Positions 44,017 through 52,774 of a stretch of 64,000 bases of DNA are shown here, piece by piece. Where the stretch lies: assembly GCF_039655865.1 (NCBI RefSeq), contig NZ_JBBYXL010000003.1, forward strand, positions 372,001 to 436,000. Reading direction: 5' to 3'. The position numbers and the translations under genes were made by a program. Under the pieces are notes generated by a model. That model searched no databases, had not been told where the DNA came from, and was given only the letters and a program-made list of their open reading frames with translations. The stretch's first letter is position 1. Every line of letters begins with the position of its first letter. The stretch comes from Prosthecobacter sp. SYSU 5D2. GTDB lineage: Bacteria > Verrucomicrobiota > Verrucomicrobiia > Verrucomicrobiales > Verrucomicrobiaceae.

Positions 44017-45065
44017 GCAGACAATCCCAGCATCCGATGAATAAGATTGAGATAGCTTCCCGCTACACGGGCAGGTTGAAATTGCTGCAGATGAGCTTCC
44101 CGGATTTCTTCCTGTTCTTCGACGCGCAAAGGCTGGGCTGCCAAATTTTCGATGGCTGCTGCCAGCGCTTCGACATTCCCATTGGGAACCGTCACTCCAC
44201 AAGGGCCTATGGCTTCCGGAAGACCACCATCGCTTGTACCGATCACTTCACATCCACAGGCAATCGCTTCCACCGCAACGACTCCAAAGGGCTCGGCCCA
44301 GAAAGAAGGGATTACAGCCACGTGGTGGCGGTTCATCAGTTCAGCGAGGGAATCACCGGTCACACGGCCTGCCAGACTGATGTGATCTGTCAATCCATGA
44401 GCCTTCACCGCAGCCATGATCTCGTCCCGACAAGGCCCCTCCCCCACAACCGTCAGCGGGTAAGCAAGACCTCTTTTTTTGAGGTGTGCCAGGGCCTCAA
44501 TCAGAACCAACGCTCCTTTTTCAGGCACCAGCCTCCCCACGAATATCAGAGACCCCGGCACGCGCTTAACCGGACGGATTCTGAAAATGGAAGATTCATA
44601 GGGATTGTAAATACAGGGAGCATCTCCGGTAACACTGGTCCCGACGGCTTTACTAATCACCACATTGGTGGCGCCGCGCAAGAGCAGGCGGCGCATAAAG
44701 TTAAGAGGTTGCTCAAGAATGCAGAAGCCGTGGTGTATGATCACCGTGGAGGAAGTCCGAAACAGTGCCGGCCATCCTAGATGGAGCGTGATGCCATGGA
44801 TCAACACGCAGTCGGCTTGCAGAAATTGCCATAGAAGCGTCAAAACGGAAGGTCTGCGTATGATTTTGTAGGGTCTGCGGTCTGCCGCCTCTGTGTCTGC
44901 CAGGGTGACCAGCGTGACATCCTGGCCAAGCGCGGACATTTCATCGGCCAAGACTGCCGCCACTGTTTCAAGACCTCCTGTCATTGGGTAAAATGGAACC
45001 GCCAGCATGAGAATGCGCAACGGCCGGATGCATGCATGACTGTTGTTGACCATGGGGCAGCTCAT
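44013..45065 (-). CDS. Glycosyltransferase family 4
   Basis: 350 residues from the ATG at 45065 (another ATG four codons later is possible); the longer frame to 45305 lies inside the next gene. RILMLAVPFYPMTGGLETV opens with the 'GG.E' element; SLIFVGRLVPEKGALVLIEAL is the donor loop and PSFWAEPFGVVAVEAIACGCE the EX7E segment. The upstream gene stop lies 11 bases before the ATG, so coupling is likely. Substrate unknown. Confidence 0.9.
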   Translation of the reverse strand: MSCPMVNNSHACIRPLRILMLAVPFYPMTGGLETVAAVLADEMSALGQDVTLVTLADTEAADRRPYKIIRRPSVLTLLWQFLQADCVLIHGITLHLGWPALFRTSSTVIIHHGFCILEQPLNFMRRLLLRGATNVVISKAVGTSVTGDAPCIYNPYESSIFRIRPVKRVPGSLIFVGRLVPEKGALVLIEALAHLKKRGLAYPLTVVGEGPCRDEIMAAVKAHGLTDHISLAGRVTGDSLAELMNRHHVAVIPSFWAEPFGVVAVEAIACGCEVIGTSDGGLPEAIGPCGVTVPNGNVEALAAAIENLAAQPLRVEEQEEIREAHLQQFQPARVAGSYLNLIHRMLGLSA

Positions 45066-45076
45066 CACAGGCACGG

Positions 45077-46450
45077 CTATTCTGTGCGGAAGGGTGCCCG
45101 GGCAGGCTCCGTCGCAAAACCGGTCTCCTGCAAACATGAGGCGTAAGTTTTGAGGATGCTGGCCGCTTCGTCTGAATATCCCCGCGTGTAACTTGCGTTG
45201 GCCAGCAGATTTTCCCGAAGGGACGCATCTGCAACAAACCGTTCCATTTGCGTGGCAAGAGCACCTTTTTCCAGCCAGTTGAAAAGCAGCCCGTTGTGGC
45301 CACATTGAATGGGCTCAGCAGCACTGGAATGGGTGGATGCAATCACAGGAGTTCCGTTAGCGAGGGATTCGACCACTGTCAGGGGAAGATTATCCAGCCA
45401 GACCGATGGAACAATCATGCAATGAATCTTTGAATGAGCCACGGCAATTGACTTTTCATCCGCCCCGTCAAACTCCCCCCATTCAATCCTCTCCTCGAAA
45501 GGCAGAAGGCAGCGCCGTGCGTCAGCAGCATACGGGCGGAACAGTTCACTTTTAGCGACGAACAATAGCAAACGGACATTGGGCCAAACGGCTGCAACCC
45601 TGGCAAAAGCCGCAGTCATCAGGTGAAATCCTTTTTCGTAAACAGGCCGTCCTGCATAACCAAAAACAATATCTCCCCCGTGCACTTTTTTTGACCGTGC
45701 CGGAGCAGCGTCAAATCCGTATGGGACATGGTCTATTGCCGATGGATTCACCCCATGAGCCCGCAATTTTTCAGACATTGCTATTGAGGGTGCTATCCAA
45801 CGGCGTGTGACCCGCAGAAATGCGGGCCAGTTTTCCAGAGCTTCGCCGAGCCTCTTCCGGTTGCCTGCTGCATCTCTCGCCACCGTTGCCACGAAAGGCC
45901 AATCCACGGCCCTTTCCGGCAGCAAGCTTGAAGCCCGCCGGACCCATCTGATCAGTGGTGTGCGGCCGCTCATCAGGCACGATGAGCATTTTTCCCGCCC
46001 TGGATTTCCCTCGCAAATATCCCCCTGCCCCGTCACCAAAGTGGATCTGGCGCAAAATGGACCAAAGTCCAGAGCAGTAAAAACAACGGGAACAGCCCCG
46101 GTTCTTTCCAAGGCTTCCCCTAGCTGACCATGCCAGCATTCATATTGGAAGACATGTATCAGGTCAGGCTCAAACTCCCTGCAGACAGCCAATAGAGCGG
46201 CGGCCACTTCAGTCTCGCCCCCCTTTGGGGTCAGCAAACTGTCTCCAACAGACAGCGACCAGGTGGGCATCCCATTCCAAACTTTTTTCCTGAGGCGGCC
46301 ATTGAAATTCTGCGCGGTCTCACCGTTAAAGACACCGCAACCAACCCCTGACCTGACCAGAGATCTGGCCACGCGCAAAGCCACTAAAGCCCCCCCGTTA
46401 AGCCCCCCGCTCAACGGAGGAAAATTCCCTGTTATAAACAGTACTTTCAC
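45077..46450 (-). CDS. Glycosyltransferase family 4
   Basis: 457 residues from a GTG at 46450, which begins VKVLFITGNFPPLSGGLNG; the frame opens earlier, within the FkbM gene, and the extra residues are not family-like. Between residues 160 and 240 there is a cysteine-rich loop (FCARSTLVTGQGDICEGNPGREKCSSCLMSG), split here to note four cysteines in two pairs, an insertion seen in some GT4 enzymes. IVFGYAGRPVYEKGFHLM and PSVWLDNLPLTVVESLANG form the donor half. Donor unknown. Confidence 0.86.
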   Translation of the reverse strand: MKVLFITGNFPPLSGGLNGGALVALRVARSLVRSGVGCGVFNGETAQNFNGRLRKKVWNGMPTWSLSVGDSLLTPKGGETEVAAALLAVCREFEPDLIHVFQYECWHGQLGEALERTGAVPVVFTALDFGPFCARSTLVTGQGDICEGNPGREKCSSCLMSGRTPLIRWVRRASSLLPERAVDWPFVATVARDAAGNRKRLGEALENWPAFLRVTRRWIAPSIAMSEKLRAHGVNPSAIDHVPYGFDAAPARSKKVHGGDIVFGYAGRPVYEKGFHLMTAAFARVAAVWPNVRLLLFVAKSELFRPYAADARRCLLPFEERIEWGEFDGADEKSIAVAHSKIHCMIVPSVWLDNLPLTVVESLANGTPVIASTHSSAAEPIQCGHNGLLFNWLEKGALATQMERFVADASLRENLLANASYTRGYSDEAASILKTYASCLQETGFATEPARAPFRTE

Positions 46451-46500
46451 AGGCGCCTTGGATTTTAAATGATCAGGCCAGCCTGACCACCCCGTACTCT

Positions 46501-47361
46501 TTAAACCGCATCGCCGGTTGCAGCCTGCTGTGGTCTGCATATGACGCGGCAATCGTAGTGCAGATCTGCCAATGCAGTCCTGTCCAGGCGTTTAAGTTCA
46601 CCATCCCAGATGGTGTAACCGCATTCCTCCAGCATTTCAGGAATGCGGGCAGGATTGATGCCACGCTTTACCAGCATGGAACCATGAATTTCAAGAAAAA
46701 GAACGGGACGCACCCTCCTTAAAAAGCCCAGGCTTGCTCCAATGGCCTCATATTCAAAACTCTCAATGTCGAGCTTGACGTGCGTCGGCTCAAAGCCTGT
46801 CCTGGCCACTAAAGACTCCAGTGTAAGTTGCGGCACTGACACAGTATCTGACCTGGCTTCTGAAACCGAAACAAAATAATCCCCTCCGAGGGGTCCGGTG
46901 GAAAGCATCTCAAGCTGGCCATCAGCATCTCCAATGGCACAGTTAATAATTGTAACCTGTCTGTCTGCACCGTTCATCTCAAGATTGGCCCGCAGGATGT
47001 CCGCCGCTTTGGGCGATGCTTCCACACACAGGATCTGGGCAGATTTCCCGGCGAAGTGCCTGCAGGCCAGTGCAAACAGACCATAGTGCGCACCCACGTC
47101 CAAAAGCTTCATTGCGGGTGTGCATTGGGATGCAAAAGCCTGAAGTTCTTCAGCCTGGGAGGCATCGCTCCTGAACACTTCAAAACAGCTCCTAGCAGCA
47201 GGATGGCACCACAGCTCCCACCCTTCTGCGGGACTAACTTTGCGCCTGGCTCCCGCCAGGAAGGCGATTCGGTGAAATATATACTCACCTGATCTGGCCG
47301 GACTGCGCAGCCAGTTTCTCAGAGTACGGGGTACAAACCTCCTGGCTAAATTGTAATTCAT
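46501..47361 (-). CDS. FkbM-family methyltransferase
   Basis: 286 residues. The SAM site LLDVGAHYGLFALAC carries His where FkbM proteins usually have Asn, followed by LCVEASPKAADILRANL and VKLDIESFEYEAIGASL, which lacks the usual Glu-Gly in the DxEG motif. These two changes put it in a divergent FkbM branch, perhaps with a different acceptor. It overlaps the flippase gene by ATGA, so it is coupled to glycan export. Confidence 0.85.
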   Translation of the reverse strand: MNYNLARRFVPRTLRNWLRSPARSGEYIFHRIAFLAGARRKVSPAEGWELWCHPAARSCFEVFRSDASQAEELQAFASQCTPAMKLLDVGAHYGLFALACRHFAGKSAQILCVEASPKAADILRANLEMNGADRQVTIINCAIGDADGQLEMLSTGPLGGDYFVSVSEARSDTVSVPQLTLESLVARTGFEPTHVKLDIESFEYEAIGASLGFLRRVRPVLFLEIHGSMLVKRGINPARIPEMLEECGYTIWDGELKRLDRTALADLHYDCRVICRPQQAATGDAV

Positions 47362-48902
47362 CTAAAAATAAGGGTAACACGGTGGATCAAGCGGTCACGC
47401 TGTGCCCTCTCCAGGACACCATACCATAATGCCACGGACAGCATGACCGAAGTCAGCGTCAGGGCGGCAACAACGTTCAGCCATACGCCATAAGATCCCG
47501 AAAAGCGGGAGATAAAAAGTGACATCCAGAAACTCACCCCAAGCAGGATCAGCATGGGCACCACCACACGCACCAAATATGAGCGCATTCCAATCTGCAG
47601 CCTTTGCAAAGCACGATGGACCATATACCAATGGTTGGTCAGCAATTGGGCAATCAAGGTTCCCAGCGCGATGCCCAATACCCCATAGCGGTTGCCGAGC
47701 AGCCAGGAGAGCAGCACTTTGAGACCTCCCGCAGTGAGCGCCCAGACCACAAATGCCTCATCCTCAGTCGCACGGGATGCAGTTGTGAGGATGTAGGCCT
47801 GCGCCTCCAGCAGAAGCAAAGCAAAGAACACGGTAGCAACGGGCAGCCCGATAAAGCTGTCCGGCCCCAGCCAAAGATCGAAAAACTGCGATCCCAGCCC
47901 AAGTATGGAGCCGCCCCCGGCAGCCATCACAAACATGCCAAGACGGGAGTTCCGAATGACGATGCGCTGAATTTCAGAAATCTCCCCGCTTTGCCAGAGC
48001 TGGGTGATGAATACTGCCGAGATCGCAGCGACCGTCACTGCCAGCACATTCAGATTTAAAAAGATCAAATAGGCGGCCCTATACATAGGCAGGCTTGAAG
48101 CCCCCCCCATCCTGGCGACGAACAGGTGATCTGTATTCAACACCAATGTGAAGCCAAGTGCAGTCAGCCAGGTCCGCAGGGCCAGAGGTCGCATTTTCTG
48201 CCAGATCCGCTTCTGCCACACGCCTTTCATCCTGGAGATCTCAGGGTATCCGCGCAAGGTAAAGGCAAGAAATACAAATCGCTGGGTGATTGCACCGGTA
48301 ACCGCCACCACGGCCAGGGTGACCAGGCCTCCGCCAAACAGCACCGCTACGATCTGGCCTGCCAGGGTGAGGGCATTGACAAAACTAAGCAAAAGAGAAT
48401 CCCACCCGACGTATCCCACGCCTTGAAGCAGACAGCTCCAAGGTGTGGCCCAAGTATTGACCGCATAACTTAAGCACAAGATTCCCCACGCAATCCAGAC
48501 TTCATAGGCCGGAATATCTTCAAGATTCAGCCCATTGAAATAAAGAGCCCCCAATCCGAAAGAGATAAGAAACGCAATGACTGCCAGAGCTTTGTAAATC
48601 CGCACACCTGTAGCCAGCACATCGCCTATTTCCGCCAGGCTTTCTTCATTGAGGCTTACCCCAGGATCAGATCCGCTCCTGCCTTTTGCAAACGCAATCT
48701 GCCGGGTTAACGTTGCTCCAAATCCCAGATCGAGAATGCCCATCGCAGCCCAGCTCTGGCCTAACAAAAGCCAGATCCCCAACTCCTCCTTCGGCAGATT
48801 TCTAAACAGAATGGGCAGCAACACCAGTCCCAGAACAATGGTGATCAGGCGGCTGAACCAGCTCGCTGCTGCTCCAAAGAAGATTCGTCTGGTAAAGGAC
48901 AT
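47358..48902 (-). CDS. Wzx-like polysaccharide flippase
   Basis: 514 residues and about twelve to fourteen membrane segments. The N-terminus (FFGAAASWFSRLITIVLGL, then LPILFRNLPKEELGIWLLL) matches the oligosaccharide flippase pattern, and the distribution of charged residues between helices is typical. It would flip undecaprenyl-linked repeats made by the surrounding glycosyltransferases. The neighbouring rfbB gene is 33 bases away. It differs clearly from the block 1 flippase, so the two probably serve different glycans. Confidence 0.9.
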   Translation of the reverse strand: MSFTRRIFFGAAASWFSRLITIVLGLVLLPILFRNLPKEELGIWLLLGQSWAAMGILDLGFGATLTRQIAFAKGRSGSDPGVSLNEESLAEIGDVLATGVRIYKALAVIAFLISFGLGALYFNGLNLEDIPAYEVWIAWGILCLSYAVNTWATPWSCLLQGVGYVGWDSLLLSFVNALTLAGQIVAVLFGGGLVTLAVVAVTGAITQRFVFLAFTLRGYPEISRMKGVWQKRIWQKMRPLALRTWLTALGFTLVLNTDHLFVARMGGASSLPMYRAAYLIFLNLNVLAVTVAAISAVFITQLWQSGEISEIQRIVIRNSRLGMFVMAAGGGSILGLGSQFFDLWLGPDSFIGLPVATVFFALLLLEAQAYILTTASRATEDEAFVVWALTAGGLKVLLSWLLGNRYGVLGIALGTLIAQLLTNHWYMVHRALQRLQIGMRSYLVRVVVPMLILLGVSFWMSLFISRFSGSYGVWLNVVAALTLTSVMLSVALWYGVLERAQRDRLIHRVTLIFR

Positions 48903-48935
48903 TGGTTTTGCTGACGGCGTGCCCCCTACCCCTGA

Positions 48936-49916
48936 TTACCCAAATTTTCCCTTCCCTGCCAGCCATGCATTTTTCACGCATCCGATTTCCGGCCTCCAGC
49001 CTATTGATTCAGTTATCTTCGAGACATTGAGGGCATATCTCCAATCATGACCAGGACGGTCAATGACAAAGTCTATCAGTACCCGAGAGGCTGTTCCGGC
49101 CGGATGCTCTTCATCCCATAGATCACAAAGCTGCTCCACCAGCTCCACATTTTGCCACTCCTGCCCGGAGCCGATGTTATACACTTCCCCTGCCCTGCCT
49201 TTCAGCAGGACTTGCCAGAGAGCCTCCGCGTGGTCGCTGACGTGCAGCCATTCGCGGATTTGCCGGCCATCTCCATAAACGGGAATGGGGCGGCGGTCGC
49301 GGAGGCAGGCGAGGACGGTGGGGATGAGCTTTTCGGGGTGCTGGTGAGGGCCGTAGTTGTTGCAACTGCGGGTGATGATGGCGGGGAAACCGTAGGTGCT
49401 GTGGTAGCTGCGCACCACGCAGTCGGCGGCAGCCTTGCTGGCGGAGTAGGGAGAGTTGGGCAGCAGCGGGCTTTCTTCTGTAAACGGGGGATCAGACGGC
49501 CCCAGGCTGCCATACACTTCATCGGTTGAGACGTGGATAAAACGGTGGCCGGAATTTTCATTTCCCCAGGCAGCACGGCAGGCGTCCAGGAGGTGGTGGG
49601 TGCCCAGCACGTTGGTCTCCATGAAAGGGGTGGCGTTTTGGATGGAGCGGTCCACATGGGATTCAGCCGCCAGGTGGATCACATGGGTGATCTGATGCTG
49701 CCTTACACACTGATGGACGGCCGCACGTTCCCGGAGATCCACCTGCTCAAAGGTGTATTTGAGATGTTGCCCATGAATGCCGACCAAGTGATCCAGATTC
49801 CCGGCGTAGGTGAGTGCATCCAGATTGACCAGCTTCTGCACTTCCGGCCGGTCAATGATGTGACGGATAAGATGGGAACCGATAAAACCGGCCCCGCCTG
49901 TGATGAGGAGATTCAT
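48936..49916 (-). CDS. rfbB: dTDP-glucose 4,6-dehydratase
   Basis: 326 residues, extended SDR fold. GGAGFIGSH at 7-15 binds NAD, DALTYAGNL at 33-41, HLAAESHVDRS at 81-91, STDEVYGS at 130-137 and the catalytic Tyr157-X3-Lys161 are as in RmlB. It turns dTDP-glucose into dTDP-4-keto-6-deoxyglucose in the cytoplasm. It overlaps rfbA by four bases, which is the standard partner. It is a little shorter than typical RmlB (about 340-360), with the difference at the C-terminus. RfbC and RfbD are not in the window. Confidence 0.96.
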   Translation of the reverse strand: MNLLITGGAGFIGSHLIRHIIDRPEVQKLVNLDALTYAGNLDHLVGIHGQHLKYTFEQVDLRERAAVHQCVRQHQITHVIHLAAESHVDRSIQNATPFMETNVLGTHHLLDACRAAWGNENSGHRFIHVSTDEVYGSLGPSDPPFTEESPLLPNSPYSASKAAADCVVRSYHSTYGFPAIITRSCNNYGPHQHPEKLIPTVLACLRDRRPIPVYGDGRQIREWLHVSDHAEALWQVLLKGRAGEVYNIGSGQEWQNVELVEQLCDLWDEEHPAGTASRVLIDFVIDRPGHDWRYALNVSKITESIGWRPEIGCVKNAWLAGKGKFG

Positions 49917-50803
49917 GACGGCAGCGGCAGATGCTGGCGGGCGGCCTCTTTTCCGATTCCCTCAAGGTAGTGACGGTATTCACAAGATGGCATGCTTGCG
50001 GCCAGTTTTTCAAAGGCTTCCAGGCTGAGAAATCCCCGCCTCAGTGCCGCTTCCTCCGGGCACCCCAGCTTGATCCCCTGCCGTTTTTCTATGGTCTGTA
50101 CAAAGGCCGCTGCTTCAAACAGGCTGCTGCTGCTGCCAGCATCCAGCCAGGCAAAACCCCGGCTGAGACGGTTGACCTGAAGCTGGCCCCGGCTCAGATA
50201 GGCCCGGTTCACATCGGTGATCTCCAGTTCATTCCTTTCGGATGGCTTTAAGCTCCTGGCGATTTCCACCACCTGCCCGTCGTAGAGGTACACCCCGGGG
50301 ACGGCGTATTGACTGCGGGGACGGGCAGGCTTTTCCTCCAGGGAAACGGCCTGGCCGCCGGCATCAAACTCCACCACTCCGTAGCACTCCGGGTTGGTGA
50401 CATGGTAGGCAAAAATGGTGGCTCCTCCTTTGAAGTCTGCCAGGGCTCTGGGCAGAGCGTCTCCGCCAAAAAAAAGATTATCCCCTAAAATCAAAGTCAC
50501 GGGGCCGTTCCCAATGAAATCCGCCGCGATGATAAAGGCCTGGGCGATGCCCTCCGGATGGGGCTGCACCCGGTATTCCAGTTTGATCCCCCATTGGCGG
50601 CCATCCCCTAACAACTGCTGAAACTTGGGCAGATCTCTTTCCATGGCGATGAGGCAAATTTCCCGGATGCCGCCTGCCATCAGAACCGTCAGCGGGTAGT
50701 ACACCATGGGTTTGTCATAAACCGCCTGGAGCTGTTTGTTGACCACCTGGGTCAGCGGATAAAGCCGGGAGCCGCTGCCGCCCGCCATCAAAATGCCCTT
50801 CAT
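49913..50803 (-). CDS. rfbA: Glucose-1-phosphate thymidylyltransferase
   Basis: 296 residues from the ATG at 50803, the usual RmlA length; the frame extends to 50866 without family residues. MKGILMAGGSGSRLYPLT is the nucleotide-binding N-terminus (GGSGSRLYP at 8-16), YDKPMVYYPL at about 29-38, LILGDNLFFG and VVEFDAGGQAVSLEEKP follow. It forms dTDP-glucose from dTTP and glucose 1-phosphate. It is the first gene of the locus in transcription order after the divergent promoter region at 50.8-51.1 kb. Confidence 0.96.
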   Translation of the reverse strand: MKGILMAGGSGSRLYPLTQVVNKQLQAVYDKPMVYYPLTVLMAGGIREICLIAMERDLPKFQQLLGDGRQWGIKLEYRVQPHPEGIAQAFIIAADFIGNGPVTLILGDNLFFGGDALPRALADFKGGATIFAYHVTNPECYGVVEFDAGGQAVSLEEKPARPRSQYAVPGVYLYDGQVVEIARSLKPSERNELEITDVNRAYLSRGQLQVNRLSRGFAWLDAGSSSSLFEAAAFVQTIEKRQGIKLGCPEEAALRRGFLSLEAFEKLAASMPSCEYRHYLEGIGKEAARQHLPLPS

Positions 50804-50953
50804 GACACGGTTAAGATCCCTGGCCTCCCCCAGCCAGCCAAGCTGCCGCCTCTGGTCGCCCGGCATGAGGCGCCACTGACAGGATGATAATGGGGGTTTT
50901 CTGCCTCTTCAGGCATGAATAAGGGGGAGACTGTATCACGCTCATTATCAGCG

Positions 50954-50975
50954 CAAAGCTCAAACTCCAGCTTTG
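50954..50975. promoter_or_regulatory. Inverted repeat overlapping a -35-like box in the divergent region
   Basis: CAAAGCT and AGCTTTG form a perfect seven-base inverted repeat separated by eight bases. The right arm overlaps TTGACA at 50973-50978, a consensus -35 box facing the FGE-like gene; no good -10 box was found at the standard spacing. The 280 bases between rfbA (minus) and the FGE-like gene (plus) otherwise show no gene, so the region probably holds promoters for both directions. The repeat may be an operator or a leader hairpin of the rfbA transcript. Confidence 0.35.
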
Positions 50976-51083
50976 ACAATTCAGCTTGACGCGACTGGCG
51001 ATTTACCCCGAAAAAATCCCTCCCGTTCAGCTGGCGGAACTTTTTTGAATGAAGGAGCCGCTGGACTGTTCTATCCTTGAACT

Positions 51084-52745
51084 GTGATTGTGCGCTGTAT
51101 CCTCTCCTGCCTGTTTCTTGCCTCGTTCTGGCTCGGACTCACCCTGAGCATTGCCTGGGGGCAGGTTCCTGCTGAAAAACTGGAGCATCGCAGCAATCTG
51201 GGGATGAAATTTGTCTCCGTTCCCGGCACCGCAGCCCTGCTGGCCGTCCATGAAACGCGTGTGGCAGACTGGCAGGCTTTTTTGTCCGCGACGGGTTATG
51301 ACTGGACCTACAAGCCGCATTTTGAACAGGGGCCGGACCATCCGGTGGTGGGAATCACCCTGGCGGATGCCCGCGCCTTTTGCAGCTGGCTGACGGAGCA
51401 AGACCGGGCGGCAGGGACGATTAACACCGCGCAATCCTACCGCCTGCCAACGAGGACCGAGTGGGATGCCGCCGTCGGCCTGAAGCGGACACGCAAGCCG
51501 GATCTCACGGTCGAAGAAAAAGTGGACGATGAGCGGACGTTTCCATGGGGCATGGCCTGGCCGCCACCCGCCAAGACGGCCAATCTGGCGGAAGGGGAAA
51601 TCCCTGGCTATTCGGACGGGTTTCCCTTCACGGCTCCTGTGGGCCAGTTCACTCCCAGCGCGGAGGGCCTGTATGACCTGACGGGCAATGTCTGGGAATG
51701 GTGCTGGGACCCTGAGGTCCGGGCGGAACAGGTGGGCGTGCTGCGGGGGGGCTCCTGGGCCTACTTCCGCCAGGAGTGCCTGCGCTCCTCCTATCTGTAT
51801 CTGGTGCCCGTGGACATGCGCATGCCCACCATCGGCTTCCGCTGCGTGTTTGAAGACAGGCAGCGCACTGCCATCATGCTGGCAGCGGCAGAAAAGATCA
51901 AAACTGAGATCCGCACCCAGCGGCGCGAGGAGATCATTGGGGGAGCCGTCAATAAAGAGGAGCTGGCGGCCATGAAGGAAAAGCTCACTGCGGCTCCTGC
52001 TTTAGCCGGCCTCACGGATGCTTCCACCCCCCTTGTTCCGGCCAAACCGGGCCAGCCGCATACCAACAGCCTGGGGATGGAATTTGTCCCGCTGCCTGAC
52101 AGTAATTTACTCTTCGGTGTCACCGAAGTGCGCGTGCAGGATTTTGAAACCTGGTTAAAAGACGCCGGCCGGAGCTGGGAAAACAAACCGCCCTTTCTTC
52201 TCAGCACCGAGCATCCTGCCGTGAGCGTCACCTGGGAAGAAGCCACCGCCTTTTGCGCATGGCTGACCGAAAAGGAGCGCAAGGAACAGCTCATTTCCGC
52301 CAATGCCAGCTACCGCCTCCCCGCGGACCTGGAATGGAGCCAGGCTGCGGGTCTGACCAACGAGACCGGGGCAGATCCCGCTGCCAGGGCGGAAGCAGTG
52401 ACCCTGCATTACCCCTGGTCAGCAGAAGGCGTGTTCCCGCCACCGATCGCCAGCACCAATCTGGATTCTCTCAGCATTGATGGCTACCGGGACAGCCACT
52501 CCTACACCGCCCCGGTGATGAGTGAGGATGCCAATGCCCTCGGCATTCGCGGCCTGGGAGGAAATGCTTCTGAATGGTGTCTCGATATCTGGCCTGGCGC
52601 CCCGGATGAAAGGCTGGTCCGCGGGGGCTCCTGGCTCAGCCGTGACAAAGACCAGCTTCGTACCGGCAGCAGACAGCACCTTGCCAGCACCAGCAGCAAC
52701 ACCGGGGTGGGCTTTCGGGCCGTTCTGGAGATGCCTGCGCCGTGA
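51084..52745 (+). CDS. Secreted protein with two FGE-sulfatase (SUMF1-like) domains, catalytic cysteines lost
   Basis: 553 residues from a GTG at 51084. A Sec signal peptide (residues 1-27, ending near AWG) is followed by two tandem FGE-fold domains (about 35-265 and 325-553), each with the opening NLGMKFVSVPG or NSLGMEFVPLPD and a late RGGSW motif. In true formylglycine-generating enzymes GGSW/Y-x-C is followed five residues later by a second cysteine. Domain 1 reads GGSWAYFRQEC, losing the first cysteine, and domain 2 GGSWLSRDKDQ, losing both. So it is more likely a binding or structural member than an active enzyme. A TPR protein gene follows. Confidence 0.88.
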   Translation: MIVRCILSCLFLASFWLGLTLSIAWGQVPAEKLEHRSNLGMKFVSVPGTAALLAVHETRVADWQAFLSATGYDWTYKPHFEQGPDHPVVGITLADARAFCSWLTEQDRAAGTINTAQSYRLPTRTEWDAAVGLKRTRKPDLTVEEKVDDERTFPWGMAWPPPAKTANLAEGEIPGYSDGFPFTAPVGQFTPSAEGLYDLTGNVWEWCWDPEVRAEQVGVLRGGSWAYFRQECLRSSYLYLVPVDMRMPTIGFRCVFEDRQRTAIMLAAAEKIKTEIRTQRREEIIGGAVNKEELAAMKEKLTAAPALAGLTDASTPLVPAKPGQPHTNSLGMEFVPLPDSNLLFGVTEVRVQDFETWLKDAGRSWENKPPFLLSTEHPAVSVTWEEATAFCAWLTEKERKEQLISANASYRLPADLEWSQAAGLTNETGADPAARAEAVTLHYPWSAEGVFPPPIASTNLDSLSIDGYRDSHSYTAPVMSEDANALGIRGLGGNASEWCLDIWPGAPDERLVRGGSWLSRDKDQLRTGSRQHLASTSSNTGVGFRAVLEMPAP

Positions 52746-52774
52746 ATGCCAGTAATCAATGATAATCCCATCTG

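Noticed and set aside
44017-44202. Extended N-terminus for the GT4 gene at 42781
   Set aside because: The extra residues are Ser/Arg-rich and lie inside the neighbouring GT4 gene; the ATGA overlap at 44016 precedes the GT4 fold.
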